Source: Orthonyx spaldingii (taxonomy: Eukaryota; Chordata; Aves; Passeriformes; Orthonychidae). Taken from it: a DNA stretch of 64,000 nucleotides. Location: the NCBI GenBank assembly GCA_013397795.1, contig VZTJ01004744.1, positions 993,649-1,057,648 on the forward strand, given 5' to 3'. The stretch's first letter is position 1. Each line of letters starts with the position of its first letter. Below the pieces are notes generated by a model, which worked only from the letters and a program-made list of their open reading frames with translations, did not search any database and had not been told where the DNA came from. This document shows positions 1 to 11,170 of the stretch, one piece after another. Both the position numbers and the translations under genes were made by a program.

Positions 1-2054
1 TGCCACGGACTCTTTTGATTGTTTCACCTCAATCTGTCCTTTCAGAGACCAACCCCTGCAGAATATTGCTGCTGGCAGTGCAGACTTTTTTGACATCCAG
101 AAGTGTGCCAGACCACTGAGCTGCCATTTGGAGAGATCAAATGATTCCCATGGCTGTAAAATTATGACACTAGCCTTGAGGGCTGGAGGGAGTAGATAGT
201 CATGAGCTGAAAGCTGCCCCTTTGAAGTCTGGGATTTCTGGAGATGTCATCTTTTATATAAATCACCAGCCAGGTTGCTTTTCATTTTGTTGGAGTGTTG
301 TTCTTGTCTAGGTTCTTAGAGAGCAAGACCTTACTTCAAGGCAGGAGGGATGATGAGGAAGATAGATGAGCTCAGTTGCTTATGCATTACATATCTCTTT
401 GAAATGGAGTAGCTCCAGTTTTTCAGAACTAACAACCTGCTGACGCCTTGCACGTTTGTACACAGCGCTTCTCTCCGGGCTGGATGGAAATCGGGAGTTC
501 CCTGATCCATGGGGGAAAATCTGTGCTGGGTCTGGTCTGAATTGTGCCAAAGCTGAGCCTGGCTTTAAGTCAGAGATGTTTTTCCAAAGCCGTGGAGTGG
601 ATGGGCATCAAAACCTGTGCTCTTCATTAAGGGAGGGTTTTGCTGTCCTCGTTTAGTGGGGACAATCCCTGGTGGCAGCGGTGGTGTGAGAGATGCTGGC
701 CTTGAACAGGAAACCTCTCTCTGCCCTTCCTGGTGCACACCCAGCCCCTTGGAGTGCCAGTTCTTCCCAGGGTTGGTGGAAAGACTAGCCAGAGCAAAAT
801 CAGTTCAGCTAAGTGACAGTGTTTCAAAGGACTGTGTGTTCTCCCAGCTGGGGGCTGTCCCATCCCTCAGGCATCCCTTCCATTAAAGTTCGTGGGACTG
901 GCTGAGGGTGATGTGCCATCGGGTTGGACTGTGACATGCCAGGTGCAGGGTGGGCAGGAAGAGCCTTTCTCCTCCTTAGAAGTAAAGAAAAGTAAAATCT
1001 GCCTGTCACTTCTGTGCTTTTAACACTTTTGTTGAGGATTAAGCCATAAACAACCCAGGCACAAAAGTTGTCCGGCACATTTTGATCTTGGCTGTTGTTC
1101 CAACATCCTTGTCTTGTTCTGGCATCCAGCTATTGAGGGACCTGCTCTCATTTTCACCTTTCATCCTGCTAGGGCACTTTTAAAAGAGTAATTCTTTACG
1201 TTCTCATGGTTAACATCTGATCCAGGGAGAGAGGAGCTGCTCTGCATCCTGCGGCATCTGCCCTTCCCATCTGCTGGGTCATCAGCCCTGGGCTTGCAGG
1301 ACATCACTGTGGGAATGGAGCCTCACATCAGCCAATGCAAGTGGCTAAAAGTCCTCACTCCAACGTGCCATGGCTTGACCTGAGCCACCTCCTGCTCCTC
1401 GGAATCTTTGCCTGAGCAAGAAGTGGTCCTGTGTGGACACTACAGGAAAGCAGTAGGCTCTGCCTGTGTGGGCACAGGCTTAAAAATGTGCTTTAGCCAG
1501 ACAGGACTAGTTAAACTAAATCTTTGCTTGCTGGCTGTGACCTAGGTACTCTGTCTGATGAGACCTCAGTGGCCATGGTCCTTGCTAGGGGAGCAGGAGC
1601 TCTGGCAGGGGAGCAGGCAGAAAAAAGCTGCGCTGAGGCTCTCGTCAGCCTCCCACATACATCAATGTCTCGTGCCTGTGAGGAACTCTTGGACAAAAAA
1701 AAAAAAAAAACAGAAAAAAATTCCCCTTGCACACAGAGCAGTGACAGATCTGGATTGTCTGGAGAAGATGAAATAATTTATAAGCTTCAGTTTAATGTTC
1801 CTGTTTCCTCTTTTTTTTCCCTACAGCTGCCACCTCCCCACCTTCTGTCACTGTCGTCTAAATGAATTTACAAGGAAAAGAAAATACTTCTCGTTAATGT
1901 TCTCACACAAACGAAACATTAGCCAGGGAGACAAAAAAGAAAATAATTGATTGTGAAAGCAAACCTCCTCTGAGACAGTCTGAGCATTATCAGGAGCAGC
2001 CTGGGAGAGGGACTGGGGGGAAAGGGAGAGGGGAGGAGGAGAACAGAGCAGGCT
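1..2054. other. Unique non-coding DNA, no gene seen
   Basis: No exon, RNA gene or recognisable transposon was found. Short open frames on both strands overlap one another and have no domain-like composition. A run of A's at about 1695-1710 followed by a second A-rich stretch is the only simple-sequence feature. From about 1780 the base composition turns AT-richer toward the candidate regulatory island that follows. Confidence 0.55.
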
Positions 2055-2205
2055 GGAACAACAAATGTAGCATTTATGATAATTACCCACGTTTTAATCC
2101 CCGTTTCCAACCAAGCATTCACTTCCTTTAATTAGTTCTCGATTAGAAGGAGATTATCTAATAAATTGTACAAATAAAGAGCAGGTTATCTTTATGGTGT
2201 TCCTG
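2055..2205. promoter_or_regulatory. AT-rich homeodomain/GATA motif island (candidate enhancer)
   Basis: Two TAATTA homeodomain cores (2080-2085 and 2129-2134) and two GATA-type words read on the minus strand (TTATCT at 2154-2159 and 2186-2191) fall within about 110 bases, bordered by purine-rich DNA on the left and GC-richer DNA on the right. Such clusters are common in vertebrate developmental enhancers. The function is inferred from motif density alone; cross-species conservation would decide it. Confidence 0.3.
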
Positions 2206-3659
2206 CACACCAAGTTCTGAAAGGATGGGGACACAGGGATGGGGCTTGAGAGGGACATGAGCACGGAAAACCTTGCTTTCCTTTTTCCTCATTTCCTTGG
2301 CTGCAAATATTGGCTGTTTCTGGCATTAGTGATGCAGCCAGTGAAGTAAATCCATAATTAAACTGAATTAGCATGTACTTGGAAGTTTTACATGCACCGA
2401 CACAAAGAAGGTTCCTGCTTGGAGCATTTCCAGTATGATTTGCAGGGGAGGTGGGGGGAGAGCAAATAAAACCGTGTAGTTTAGTTAAAAAGCACTTTTG
2501 CTGAAATTTCTTTTGAATTTTTGTGCTAGGAGAATGTAATGTGGGGTTTCTGGGTGGCTGCTTGAACAGGGCCTGTTTAGTTTACCAGGAGATCTTTGGG
2601 CACACTGAAAGTCACCTCTCAACTGGCCTGTGTGTGTGTCACCTCGGTGTGGCTGGGCTGAGGCCTCTGGGTGATGCACACAGGAACTGGAAGCTGGGAG
2701 AGGTGGAAGCTGGAAGGTAGTCAGCATCTCTGCTCTTCAAAGGACAAGCTCTTAACCGCACACCTTGCCCAAAATCTCAAGTTGTGGCAACAGATTCATC
2801 TACAGCCCCTTGTTAGCCTCTCTCCTCAGCTCTGGTAACGAGTTACCTGCACTGTTTTGCCAGGTTTTCAGAGTTGGTGGGAGACACATTTCACTGGGGT
2901 TTGTCTCACGCTGCGCATGGCTTTTGTCACCTGAGGTGTGTAGGCATGTGCTGGCTCTACAGCCTGGGTCAGACCTAACAGCTTCTGCCCCTCTGTCCAG
3001 CTGCTCTGAAAGCCTCTGCATGGCCCCTTCTTGCTGAGCCAGCAGGGAAGTGCATTTTAACTCCCACAAAGTAGAGCCAGATTCTGAGCTCTTGCACTTC
3101 TTGGAAGATTCCCTTGGGCTTTCCAGCATGGAGCCTGAGTTGTGGCTGGTGTCAGCACTAGTGAGAAGCCTTGCTTGCTGCCCTGCTGTCAAACCCAGCT
3201 GGGTGGCTTTGGAGGTGAAATCCAGCAGGTGTGCGATGCCGAGGCTCAGGGCGGGCTGTGCTTCACGCTGCGGCCTGGCTCCACCCTTCCCAACGATTTT
3301 CTAGGCCCGTGGTTGAGCAGTCAATACTTTCATTGTCTGGTTTTAATTCAACTTGACAAGGCAGGAGAAATCTTGGAGATACCAAGTTTGTGCCAGCCTA
3401 GATAAATCAGCCCATGGCACTTTCGTTGTGTCACCTCTTGAGCGCAGAGTGAAGGCTGGGTGGTGTCCTCCAGGATGGTGGTGTGGGGCTGGAGGAGCCT
3501 GAGACGGTGCTGTGGGAAGGAATAAAGGTGGGACTTGGCAGAAGCAGGAGTGAGAGGCTGGGAATTGCCTCCCTGGCTCTGCCAGGGTGTGTGTTTCAGT
3601 CAAGGACGCGTCCCGCTCGCGTGTGTGCCCAAAGTGACCTCCCCATCGATCGAGGCGGT
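2206..3659. other. Non-coding DNA, no gene seen
   Basis: GC-moderate unique sequence. The overlapping open frames on both strands between about 2480 and 3600 lack recognisable protein features and conflict with each other. No transposon remnant was recognised. Confidence 0.55.
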
Positions 3660-3810
3660 CAATAGGCAGCTACTTAAGAGTAAAGTTCCGTTTTCTTTCC
3701 TTATTTCTACTCCTTCTTCTTCATTTTAATTATCCAAGATAGATAAGCAGCTGCGGGCCAATTAGAAAACAATTACCCTCTGTAATCAATGCTAGTGTGG
3801 AAAAAGGGTG
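3660..3810. promoter_or_regulatory. Homeodomain/GATA motif island (candidate enhancer)
   Basis: A TAATTA core (3727-3732) is followed by a double GATA word (AGATAGATAAG, 3738-3748), an E-box-like CAGCTG, CCAATTAG (3768-3775) and a further CAATTA a few bases on. A pyrimidine-rich tract precedes the cluster. The ordered close packing suggests a composite regulatory element; this is inference, with no conservation evidence available here. Confidence 0.33.
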
Positions 3811-5599
3811 AGGACAAGCGTAAAAGCTCAAGAAATGCCTTAAAACACAGTGCTGAGGTAACACTATCCATGGCTCCATCCTTGAAAGCCCTTTGCCTTA
3901 ACTTCCCTGAGGTAAAGAGCCAGAAATGTGAGGAGTTTCAGCCAGAAAAAAAAAAAAAGCCAAACTAAGTGAAAAAAGTATGGAAGCCATTGGACCCCTC
4001 CAAAAGGGCAGAATTAAGGATTTCAGGGTAAGGATGGGGACAACAGCTGTGTGATTTTTGAGCAGGGAGTCCGTTGTCCTGTGCTGCTTTCACTTGGGAG
4101 AAAACAATCCTGATTTTATGCAGGCTGTAATGGGCTCTGCACTGGCTGTTAGCACTCACCAATGAGATCTGGTGGTTATAATGGATGGCTGGATGAAAAT
4201 ACCAACTCTGTTCTCAGTGCCAGTCACTAAAATGATAGGAGTTACTAGGAAAACAAGGAACAAAACAATAAACTGTGTCCTGACATGGCTGAGGGTACAG
4301 CCACTGACTCTGGCAGAAGAGGGAAAGGTGGGGAAAGGTTTGGGGAGAAGCAAGGAGGATGATGAAGGTATGGAAGTGCTTCTTGCACAGAACAGTGTAA
4401 TAGGATAGGATTTTGCAGCCCTTGCCCTGTGTGCTAAAATCCCACAGAGACATGGGAATGACCCAAGGGTCTCCCTGTTCATCCCAGTTCCTCTCTGTCC
4501 TGTCAAATTGTCTCACAGGAACACTCCACACAGACCTTTCTGCTCTCTTTTTCCCAAGCTGGTGGGTGCCTGAAAGGTGTTATTTTCATGAGGCTGCCAC
4601 CAGGAAAATGCACCCCAAGAACCTTCTCAGACTTGGCAAGGACTGGGGAAACTGGGTGACCTGTGTGGTTCTCTGATGTCGTGCAAGCCAAAGCTGGTGA
4701 TTTCTTAGCTGTGTTTGGGATGGGAAACAGCACAGCTGGGAAAAATGGGATATTTCTGAGACAGGAGCTCAATGCCCTGGTCCTCCTGCCTGTGGCACTT
4801 GTGATGTGTCATGTGACCCACAAAATGAGGAGTTTATATCCACGGCACCGGGTTTTGTCTGGGTGTTGAGAGCCTTCCAGAGGAGTCTGAAACCTCTGAG
4901 CTGTGGGTGGATATCTGGGAGGGCCTGTTAGATGCTCCAGGAGCTGCTGTGTGTTCTGGAGCTATTCCTGAGGACCCTGTCCTGGTTGGCTCTGTGGGAC
5001 TGGGCTGGAGCGGAGCCACCCTGGCTATTTCTGCATCCCAGCACCACTGAGGCCAGGCTGGTGAGGGAAAAGGAAAGGGAAGCAACTAGTGGAGATGGGA
5101 CCACCAATGTCCTGGGATGGAGTCCCCACAGACTTGAAGGGCTATTTTGGTTATTCTGCAGGAGGCTGGTGTTGGCTCAGCTACGCTGAATTGACTCCTT
5201 GTGACAAAAGCCAGAATCCCTGCTCGGAAGTGTGGGAGAAATGAGCTCTTCCCCCACTTCCCTGGCAGGTGAGAAGCTCTCAGGGTGGCTTTCTCCTCTC
5301 TGCCTGCTTTTTGTGCCAGCCCTGGCAGTGCAATGGCAGGTAAATGGCAGCTCGCTTGCCAAAACAGCTCTGTGTGAGCAGCAGGCGGACAAGCAAAACT
5401 GAACTGTCTGCAGTCCTGGAGAGGCTGGAGGTAGAGAGATTTCTAGCAGTCATCAGCAAAAGAAGAGCAAAAGGTGGATTTTCTCCGCGGTTGCCAGCTT
5501 GGTTTCTCAGTTTCTCCTCTCCTCACTGTGTGTTTCTCCAAGGAATGCGATCCCGGCTGGCTCTGAAACCAGGGAAAGGGATGCTCGGCCTGGGGCTGC
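3811..5599. other. Non-coding DNA, no gene seen
   Basis: Unique sequence with an A-run near 3948 and scattered short chance frames. The frames at 4156-4531 on both strands overlap extensively and do not resemble a protein family. No repeat family was recognised. Confidence 0.55.
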
Positions 5600-5950
5600 A
5601 CTTGGCAGAGCTGTTTGAGAATCAGAAAGAGCAGTATTTTCCTTCCACATTTAATCTCCCTCTGATTTCCTCCGATGGCCACCAATATTTCTGCTTCATT
5701 ATATATGACAAGCAATAACAAAAGTGGGGCTTTTTGGTGAAATATTAACTGCACACCAGTGGTTTGCTCGTAATGAACTGTCTGCGTGGAGATCGCTAAC
5801 TACAGTGTAATTATCAGTGAATAATTCATGGTGAATAATTGAATCATTTTAGCCCTTTCTGCCAAAATCAGACAGTGACTCATGATTTCTGGGAATTATT
5901 CTTAGAACACTTTAATGGTGCCTATTTCACACGCTGAGGTCAATCAGGAA
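5600..5950. promoter_or_regulatory. Long AT-rich island with tandem GTGAATAATT words (candidate enhancer)
   Basis: About 350 bases of AT-rich sequence without simple repeats. It contains a TAATTA core (5808-5813) and two copies of GTGAATAATT (5817-5826 and 5831-5840) spaced 14 bases start to start, plus ATTATT and CTCATGATT words. The length, complexity and sharp contrast with the flanks resemble a vertebrate conserved non-coding element. Conservation is untested, so the call is tentative. Confidence 0.35.
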
Positions 5951-6439
5951 TATTTGAAGTTCGGCTGTGGCAGGCGGATCTGTTCCTGGGCCAGACAGGA
6001 ACAGGCTTTTGTTGCAGGGACTTGAAAGAGGAGAGATAAAAATGATTATCTTTTGTTCCAACTTGCTGCTCGGAGCTCTGCTGTTCTTGAGCGGCTTTGC
6101 CGGTGGAATCGGGGCGCTGGAATGTTTGTGGAGAGGGGGATACATGGAAGCAGATAACAACACATTCCAGCAGCCGCGTTTTCATCATTTATCCCATTTC
6201 TCATAATCTGAAGTCCACAAGCAACAGGCTTCAGGCTCATCCCCTTTGTGGGTCTGTGAACAGTCTGTGGATTCAGGGAGCTGGAGGAATGCAGGGGTGA
6301 GAAGTTTCCTTCTCCTGTGCATCAGAATGGCACCAGCCCCAAGGTGGGAAGGAAAAGCCTGATGTGTCTCCCAAGCCTTTTGCTCAGAGAATTTTGATCT
6401 ATTCCCCAATTCCCTTCTGTTTTTGCTGCCTTCGCTTCC
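5951..6439. other. Non-coding DNA, no gene seen
   Basis: Includes an AT-richer segment around 6150-6230 with GATA-like words, then unremarkable sequence. No exon or transposon was recognised. Confidence 0.5.
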
Positions 6440-6600
6440 CAAAAACATACATGATCCGTCACAATTTATAACCTCTGGTTTAAGGAGGACGGGGCAGACA
6501 AATTCATCTCTATAAAAGCTTCTTTTTTTATTGCACTTAATGCGCACCTTTCGCCTTGTGTAATGGAGCTTACATTCTGAAAAAAAGAACTTTGACATCC
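6440..6600. promoter_or_regulatory. AT-rich island with a TATA-like word
   Basis: Contains TATAAAAG at 6511-6518, a good match to a TATA box read on the plus strand, in an AT-rich context with TTAAT words and a T-run just downstream. No initiator, GC boxes or downstream open exon supports a promoter, so an enhancer-like or chance origin is equally possible. Confidence 0.2.
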
Positions 6601-9424
6601 TCCTATTTTATCTCTTCTTTCCCTTTGGCTGCGTGAGCATCCCGCTCCATCCCTGTGAGCTGGGCAGTGTGGGCAACTTCCCTTCCTCTCCATCTCCCTT
6701 TCAGTTGCTGTTTTTCCCAGATCTCTTCGGTGTGTGACACGTTTAGGTATTGTCCAGCTGTACAGATTTCCTCATTTCCTTCCCTTCTTTCTTTTCAGAG
6801 GTGTCAACACTTTGCAAAGTGCTGTCGAGTCACCGTGACTTCAATTTTCCGGGGTTGTTTTGCTGGTGAGAAGCATCCTGTAGATGACGAAAAGGGGATT
6901 TTTGGGTGATTATTGTGACTTTTGACATCCCTCCTACGCCAGTCTGCTCCCAGACTGTGTCCCACTGATCCCATGGTGGTGGATGTAGCCTAGAGCTCTA
7001 CTGCAAGGGATGTTGGTGCTGAGAGGTGCTCATGGATGGTGCCCCCAGGGCAGGGGATGGTCCTGTGCCTCCCCCAGCGAGTTTCTGTCCTTCCCCCCTC
7101 CATCCTCCCCACGTTTTTCTCCACCCACCTCCGCCCCTGGTGTTCCCAAGGGGCTGCAGAGCCTCCCTCTGGCTGGGCTCCCACCGGGAAGCTCAGTCTC
7201 CTTTGACTTTGGCGTGTTGGACTGTAAGAGAGCTGACCCCACCGGGGATCAGGCTTGACCCCAAACTGTTAAGGAAAAATGCAGACAATCCCACAGCCCC
7301 ATCCTCTTCCCCTCTGTGCCCTCTCTCCTCTTTTGCAGGACCTGGGAATGCTGCTGCCTCTGGCAGCCCTCAGCCCCACTTACCCATCAGGGCTTTGAAG
7401 ATTTGCTGGACAAAACAGGGGGGAAGAAGGCCTCGAGACACACAGAATGATTTTTAGGACTTTCTAGGAAAGGAGCATTGCCATTGCAATTACAGGAAGC
7501 TCCCTTTTAAAAGCATTTTTGTTATTTTGCTCCTACAACAGAAAAATCAGAGACTGATCTGAGAATTAGACTCCCTGAGTCCCGGAGAGCTTCACCCAAC
7601 CTCTGCACCATGAATTGGTTCTGTTTTGTCAGGGGAAATAGGGCCAAACAGCATCTTAGGGGGTTGTGGGATGCCCTGTGAACAGGGTGGCCTTCAGGGG
7701 AGAGGAGGGCTGGAGGCAGAGGAAATCAGGTTCTGTTTTCCTTTGGGAATCTCTGGCTTAAAAAATGCCCAGGCACAAATGAACTGCCATGAACTGCGGT
7801 GACACTTTGAAGCTGAGAATGTGACTTGCACAGTGCCTGTTTGAGAGCTCAGCTGGAGCTTCCATAATCCAAGTTTAGAGAAGAAAAGGGTGGAAAAAAC
7901 TCTACTAAAACATGAGTTTTATCCCTTTGTATTACTTGATGTGGAAAAAACCTGGTATGTCAGCACCTCCTGAGGTCCCCACAGTGCTGCTGAAACACGA
8001 GATCTGCTTTGGAACCAGCTGGATGGAGCTGGAAAAAAAGGCTGTGAGGAGCATTGGGAAATGTCTGTGGCACCCAACAGCCCCCTGGCCTGTAGCCACT
8101 CAGGGGTTAAAGTGATGTTTTCCTCTTCCCTGTGTTCAAAACAATCACTGAAATGATGAAAAATGGGCATATTTGCCCCTGTGTTCTGCTCCCTGCCCAT
8201 GCAGAATCTCCAGGGAGGAGGAGAGTGAGGGATCAGGTTCCCTGAAAAATAATGGGCAAGGAATCTGCAGCTGTCCTCCTTGGGAGCTCTGCTCCAGGGA
8301 AAGCCCATCCCAAGGAAAAATGAAGGCTGGAGTCAGTGGAGAGAAGGCCCACCTTGTCTGTATCTGGGCATGAGGAAGACCAAACTCATGAAACTTGGGC
8401 ATTTTTGTCTGGGAGAAACAACCTGAAAGCCATGGTTATGGAACAGATATGAAATCCTATGGAAAAATGAGAAACCGGACATCAGTTCCAGCATCTTTTC
8501 TCTTTCCATGACATTTTTGCCTGCTTGGTGATCCCCTCAAAAGTGATGCATCCGAGCTCCTCTTTCCAGTTTTGATCAAATGCATCCCAATGCTCCTGCT
8601 TCCAAGAATCAAGTTATATCTGCTGGATGTCTCCAGAGTATCACAAGGACTTTTATTCTCCAAATCAAGGCAAAAAGGGCACCCATCTGATTTCCCAGGA
8701 GGTGAGGGTTCTGTGGATGCTGCATTAGACACTAAAATTACCCACTGGATATTACACAGAGCATGACATGAAAAAAAAAAAATAGGCTATTTTCTTTTTC
8801 TGAGTAGAAAGAAATTGGCTGTGTGCACTCACACGCGCTCCAGATTTGGATACTGCATCATTGTGAAAGGGATATGAGGTGGAGAATATCTGGGGTATTG
8901 GTATGTAAATGAACACTTTAATTATTGCAGTGTGAGTGCTGATTTCCCATGTCTGGTGCAGCCGGAGCACCTGGATCCTACAGGGACGTGGAGTTTATTT
9001 GGATCAGGTGAGCAGCTGGGGTGTCGGAGCTGCTGCAGGCACATCTGGGCAATACCTGGAAAATACCTGACCGAGGGTGGGAGCTGGAAAAGACAGGGAT
9101 TTTGGTGCTGTGGCATGAGGTGTTTGAAGACCACCCCTAAAAACTGGAGCTGAGGCAGAGCAGGGGTGCCAAGTGCTCCTGGGAGCTCCAGGCTGACCCC
9201 CTCCAGGCAGTCTCTGCCTCAGACAGAGCCTTTCCAGGCCAAATGTTGCCTGGAGCGTGGCTCAGATGTCCCACACAGCCTCCTCCCGTCCCCTCACGCC
9301 CCAGTCCCGCTGCCTGGCTGGGAGGGAGAAGCCCCAGCCATGCCAGGCCTTTCCCTCCTCATTATCTCATGGATCCCCCCGTCTGCGCCCCGGGCTTTTC
9401 ACAGACCCCCATTATTTCCAATCC
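6601..9424. other. Non-coding DNA, no gene seen
   Basis: GC-richer pyrimidine-biased stretches at about 7060-7140 and 7290-7390 and an A-run near 8770. Open frames on both strands (for example 7026-7457 and 7919-8308) are overlapping chance frames without recognisable domains. Confidence 0.55.
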
Positions 9425-9660
9425 CCTTCACTTGTCAAAAGTAATTTGGCGACTTATTATGGGTCAGACAAAACAGCTCTGGGCTCTGCCAGCCCCGACC
9501 AGGGCTCCGGCTGCTTTCAGGCTTTTATCCCCCTCTTCCATGCAGGCTCCCCTCTCTCTGGGCTGAGCCGCCGAGGGGAGCATTCAGCAGGCAGATCCCA
9601 GCCCCAATTAGCAGCCCAGGAATTTTAATTAGTCGAGCAGTCAATTATATCAATGGACAC
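9425..9660. promoter_or_regulatory. Two homeodomain motif clusters around a GC-rich core
   Basis: An AT-rich block near 9436-9470 (TAATTT, ATTATTATG-like words) and a second at 9604-9655 with CAATTAG (9605-9611), TAATTA (9626-9631) and CAATTATATCAATGG flank GC-rich sequence. Three closely spaced homeodomain cores in the second block suggest a regulatory element. No target gene is visible. Confidence 0.28.
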
Positions 9661-10577
9661 CCTTTGCCCTGTCCCCTCGCTCCCCTCTCTCCCGGCCTGC
9701 AGCCCCGCTGGCCGTGGGCACAGCTCCCGGCCCTGCTCCGAACCCTCTGGAGGGGCTGGCAGCTGCCAGAGGGGCCCGGCTGTCCCAGATCCCGCCGGTG
9801 CCACTGCATTTGTCCCCTCTGAGGCCCGGCCTCGGCCCTGACCTCCGCCTGAACTGGGGCTTTGTGCCCTCCCAGACCTGTTCTGAGGGAAACAGAGCAG
9901 GGAAGAGCTTTGGATTTGGGCTCTGTTCTCTCGGTTGGATGTTGGGGAGAGGAATGGGATGGGGAGGTTTGGAGAGATGAGCCTTTCCTTCCCTTCCTAA
10001 GAGCTGCTTGATGCTGATCTATCTGTCAGTTCTCCTCCCAGGCTGGCTCAGAAGCTGGGACACCAGGGGAGCTGCCAGCTTGTTAATACTGTCACTTGCC
10101 TATCAGAAAGAATCCCTTTGGATCTGCTCTGCTATTTCTGTTTTATTTGCTTCCTAAAATTGCCTCCTCTCCCGCTCCTGCACCAGCAGCTGGCAGCACT
10201 CAGGGCTTTGCTGCATCTCCACGTAGCTGAAGGGCACTTCTGCCCACCACTGCTTCCTCACCTTGTTGGGGCGTCACAAACCTGTCCTGAACTCGCTGGC
10301 CCTTGTCACTGATTAAAGTCCTTCCTAATTTTGATGTTTCCTATAATTTTGCATGAAGTATTGCTCTTTTTGCTGTAAGATCAGGCTGCAGTGAGTCTCA
10401 AATCTGCACCAAATCATGTCCTCAAGGTGCTGGATGTGCTGTACAAGGTGACATAGCTGGTGACAGCACTCTGACCCTGCACAGGCATTCCCAGATTCTG
10501 GTCATACTCCAAAGTGTCCTGTCCCAGTTCTTTTCTGGACAGCTAATGCCTCTTTCTGGGGCGTGAAGCAGCTTGGT
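9661..10577. other. Non-coding DNA, no gene seen
   Basis: Begins GC- and CpG-richer (about 9690-9850) and becomes AT-richer toward 10320-10370. No CpG island of normal promoter size and no exon was identified. Confidence 0.5.
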
Positions 10578-10661
10578 CATCCCTCCATCCCTTCCTCCAT
10601 CCCTTCCTCCATCCCTTCCTCCATCCCTTCCTCCATCCCTTCCTCCATCCCTTCCTCCATC
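10578..10661. repeat. 12-bp minisatellite (CCATCCCTTCCT)n, truncated by gap
   Basis: About seven near-identical copies of a 12-base unit made only of C, T and one A per copy run directly into the unsequenced bases. Because 12 is a multiple of three, the array stays open in several frames on both strands and creates artificial reading frames. The true copy number is unknown. Confidence 0.93.
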
Positions 10662-10797
10662 NNNNNNNNNNNNNNNNNNNNNNNNNNNNNNNNNNNNNNN
10701 NNNNNNNNNNNNNNNNNNNNNNNNNNNNNNNNNNNNNNNNNNNNNNNNNNNNNNNNNNNNNNNNNNNNNNNNNNNNNNNNNNNNNNNNNNNNNNNNN
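10662..10797. other. Assembly gap of 136 N
   Basis: An uninterrupted run of N begins inside the 12-bp array. The right flank resumes with a single CATCCATT-like partial unit and then unique sequence, so the missing bases are very probably more of the same minisatellite. Confidence 0.99.
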
Positions 10798-10914
10798 CAT
10801 CCATTCCACCTTTACCCTGTGGCAGGATCTAACTCTGGTAAAGCCTGGCTGTGTAAAGCTGAGCCGGTGACCTTTGGGCGTGGTGGCAGCTGAGCTGCAG
10901 TGACACGGGCTGCT
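10798..10914. other. Short unique flank of the gap
   Basis: Non-coding sequence linking the gap to the CpG-bearing island. Nothing specific was recognised. Confidence 0.5.
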
Positions 10915-11170
10915 TATCTCCTGCAGTAATTACCGAGTGTTCAAGGGCATCTCGGAGGGGGAACTCCTCTCCCACCAGGAATTGCAGGCTCTGGAAGCAG
11001 GAGCAGGGACACGTGTGCAGATGTTTGGGAACACGCAGATAATTACCCTGAGCAGCTCGTTCCCCTCTGCCGGGGCCGTTACACATCAGCGAGACGATCA
11101 CGAGCTGATGATCCACGATGGGGAAGGGGCTCTGCAGCCATCTGGCTGTACTGAGTGTGATGTGGGGAAA
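10915..11170. promoter_or_regulatory. CpG-retaining island with TAATTAC words (candidate regulatory element)
   Basis: TAATTAC occurs near 10927 and ATAATTACC near 11040. The segment from about 11070 to 11120 keeps several CpGs in AT-mixed sequence and holds a small inverted pair CATCAGC / GCTGATG around a CpG-rich spacer. Retained CpG in otherwise CpG-poor DNA can indicate constraint or lack of methylation. A frame is open through this stretch from about 10904, with D/E-rich residues, but I do not recognise the product. See the rejected list. Confidence 0.28.

Noticed and set aside
6511..6518. TATAAAAG as a true promoter TATA box
   Set aside because: No initiator, GC/CCAAT boxes or downstream exon; kept only as part of a weak island.
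10578..10661. CRISPR-like direct repeats
   Set aside because: Head-to-tail 12-bp units without spacers in vertebrate DNA; a minisatellite.
10543..10832. Frames through the minisatellite and gap
   Set aside because: They exist only because the repeat unit is a multiple of three and N's contain no stops.
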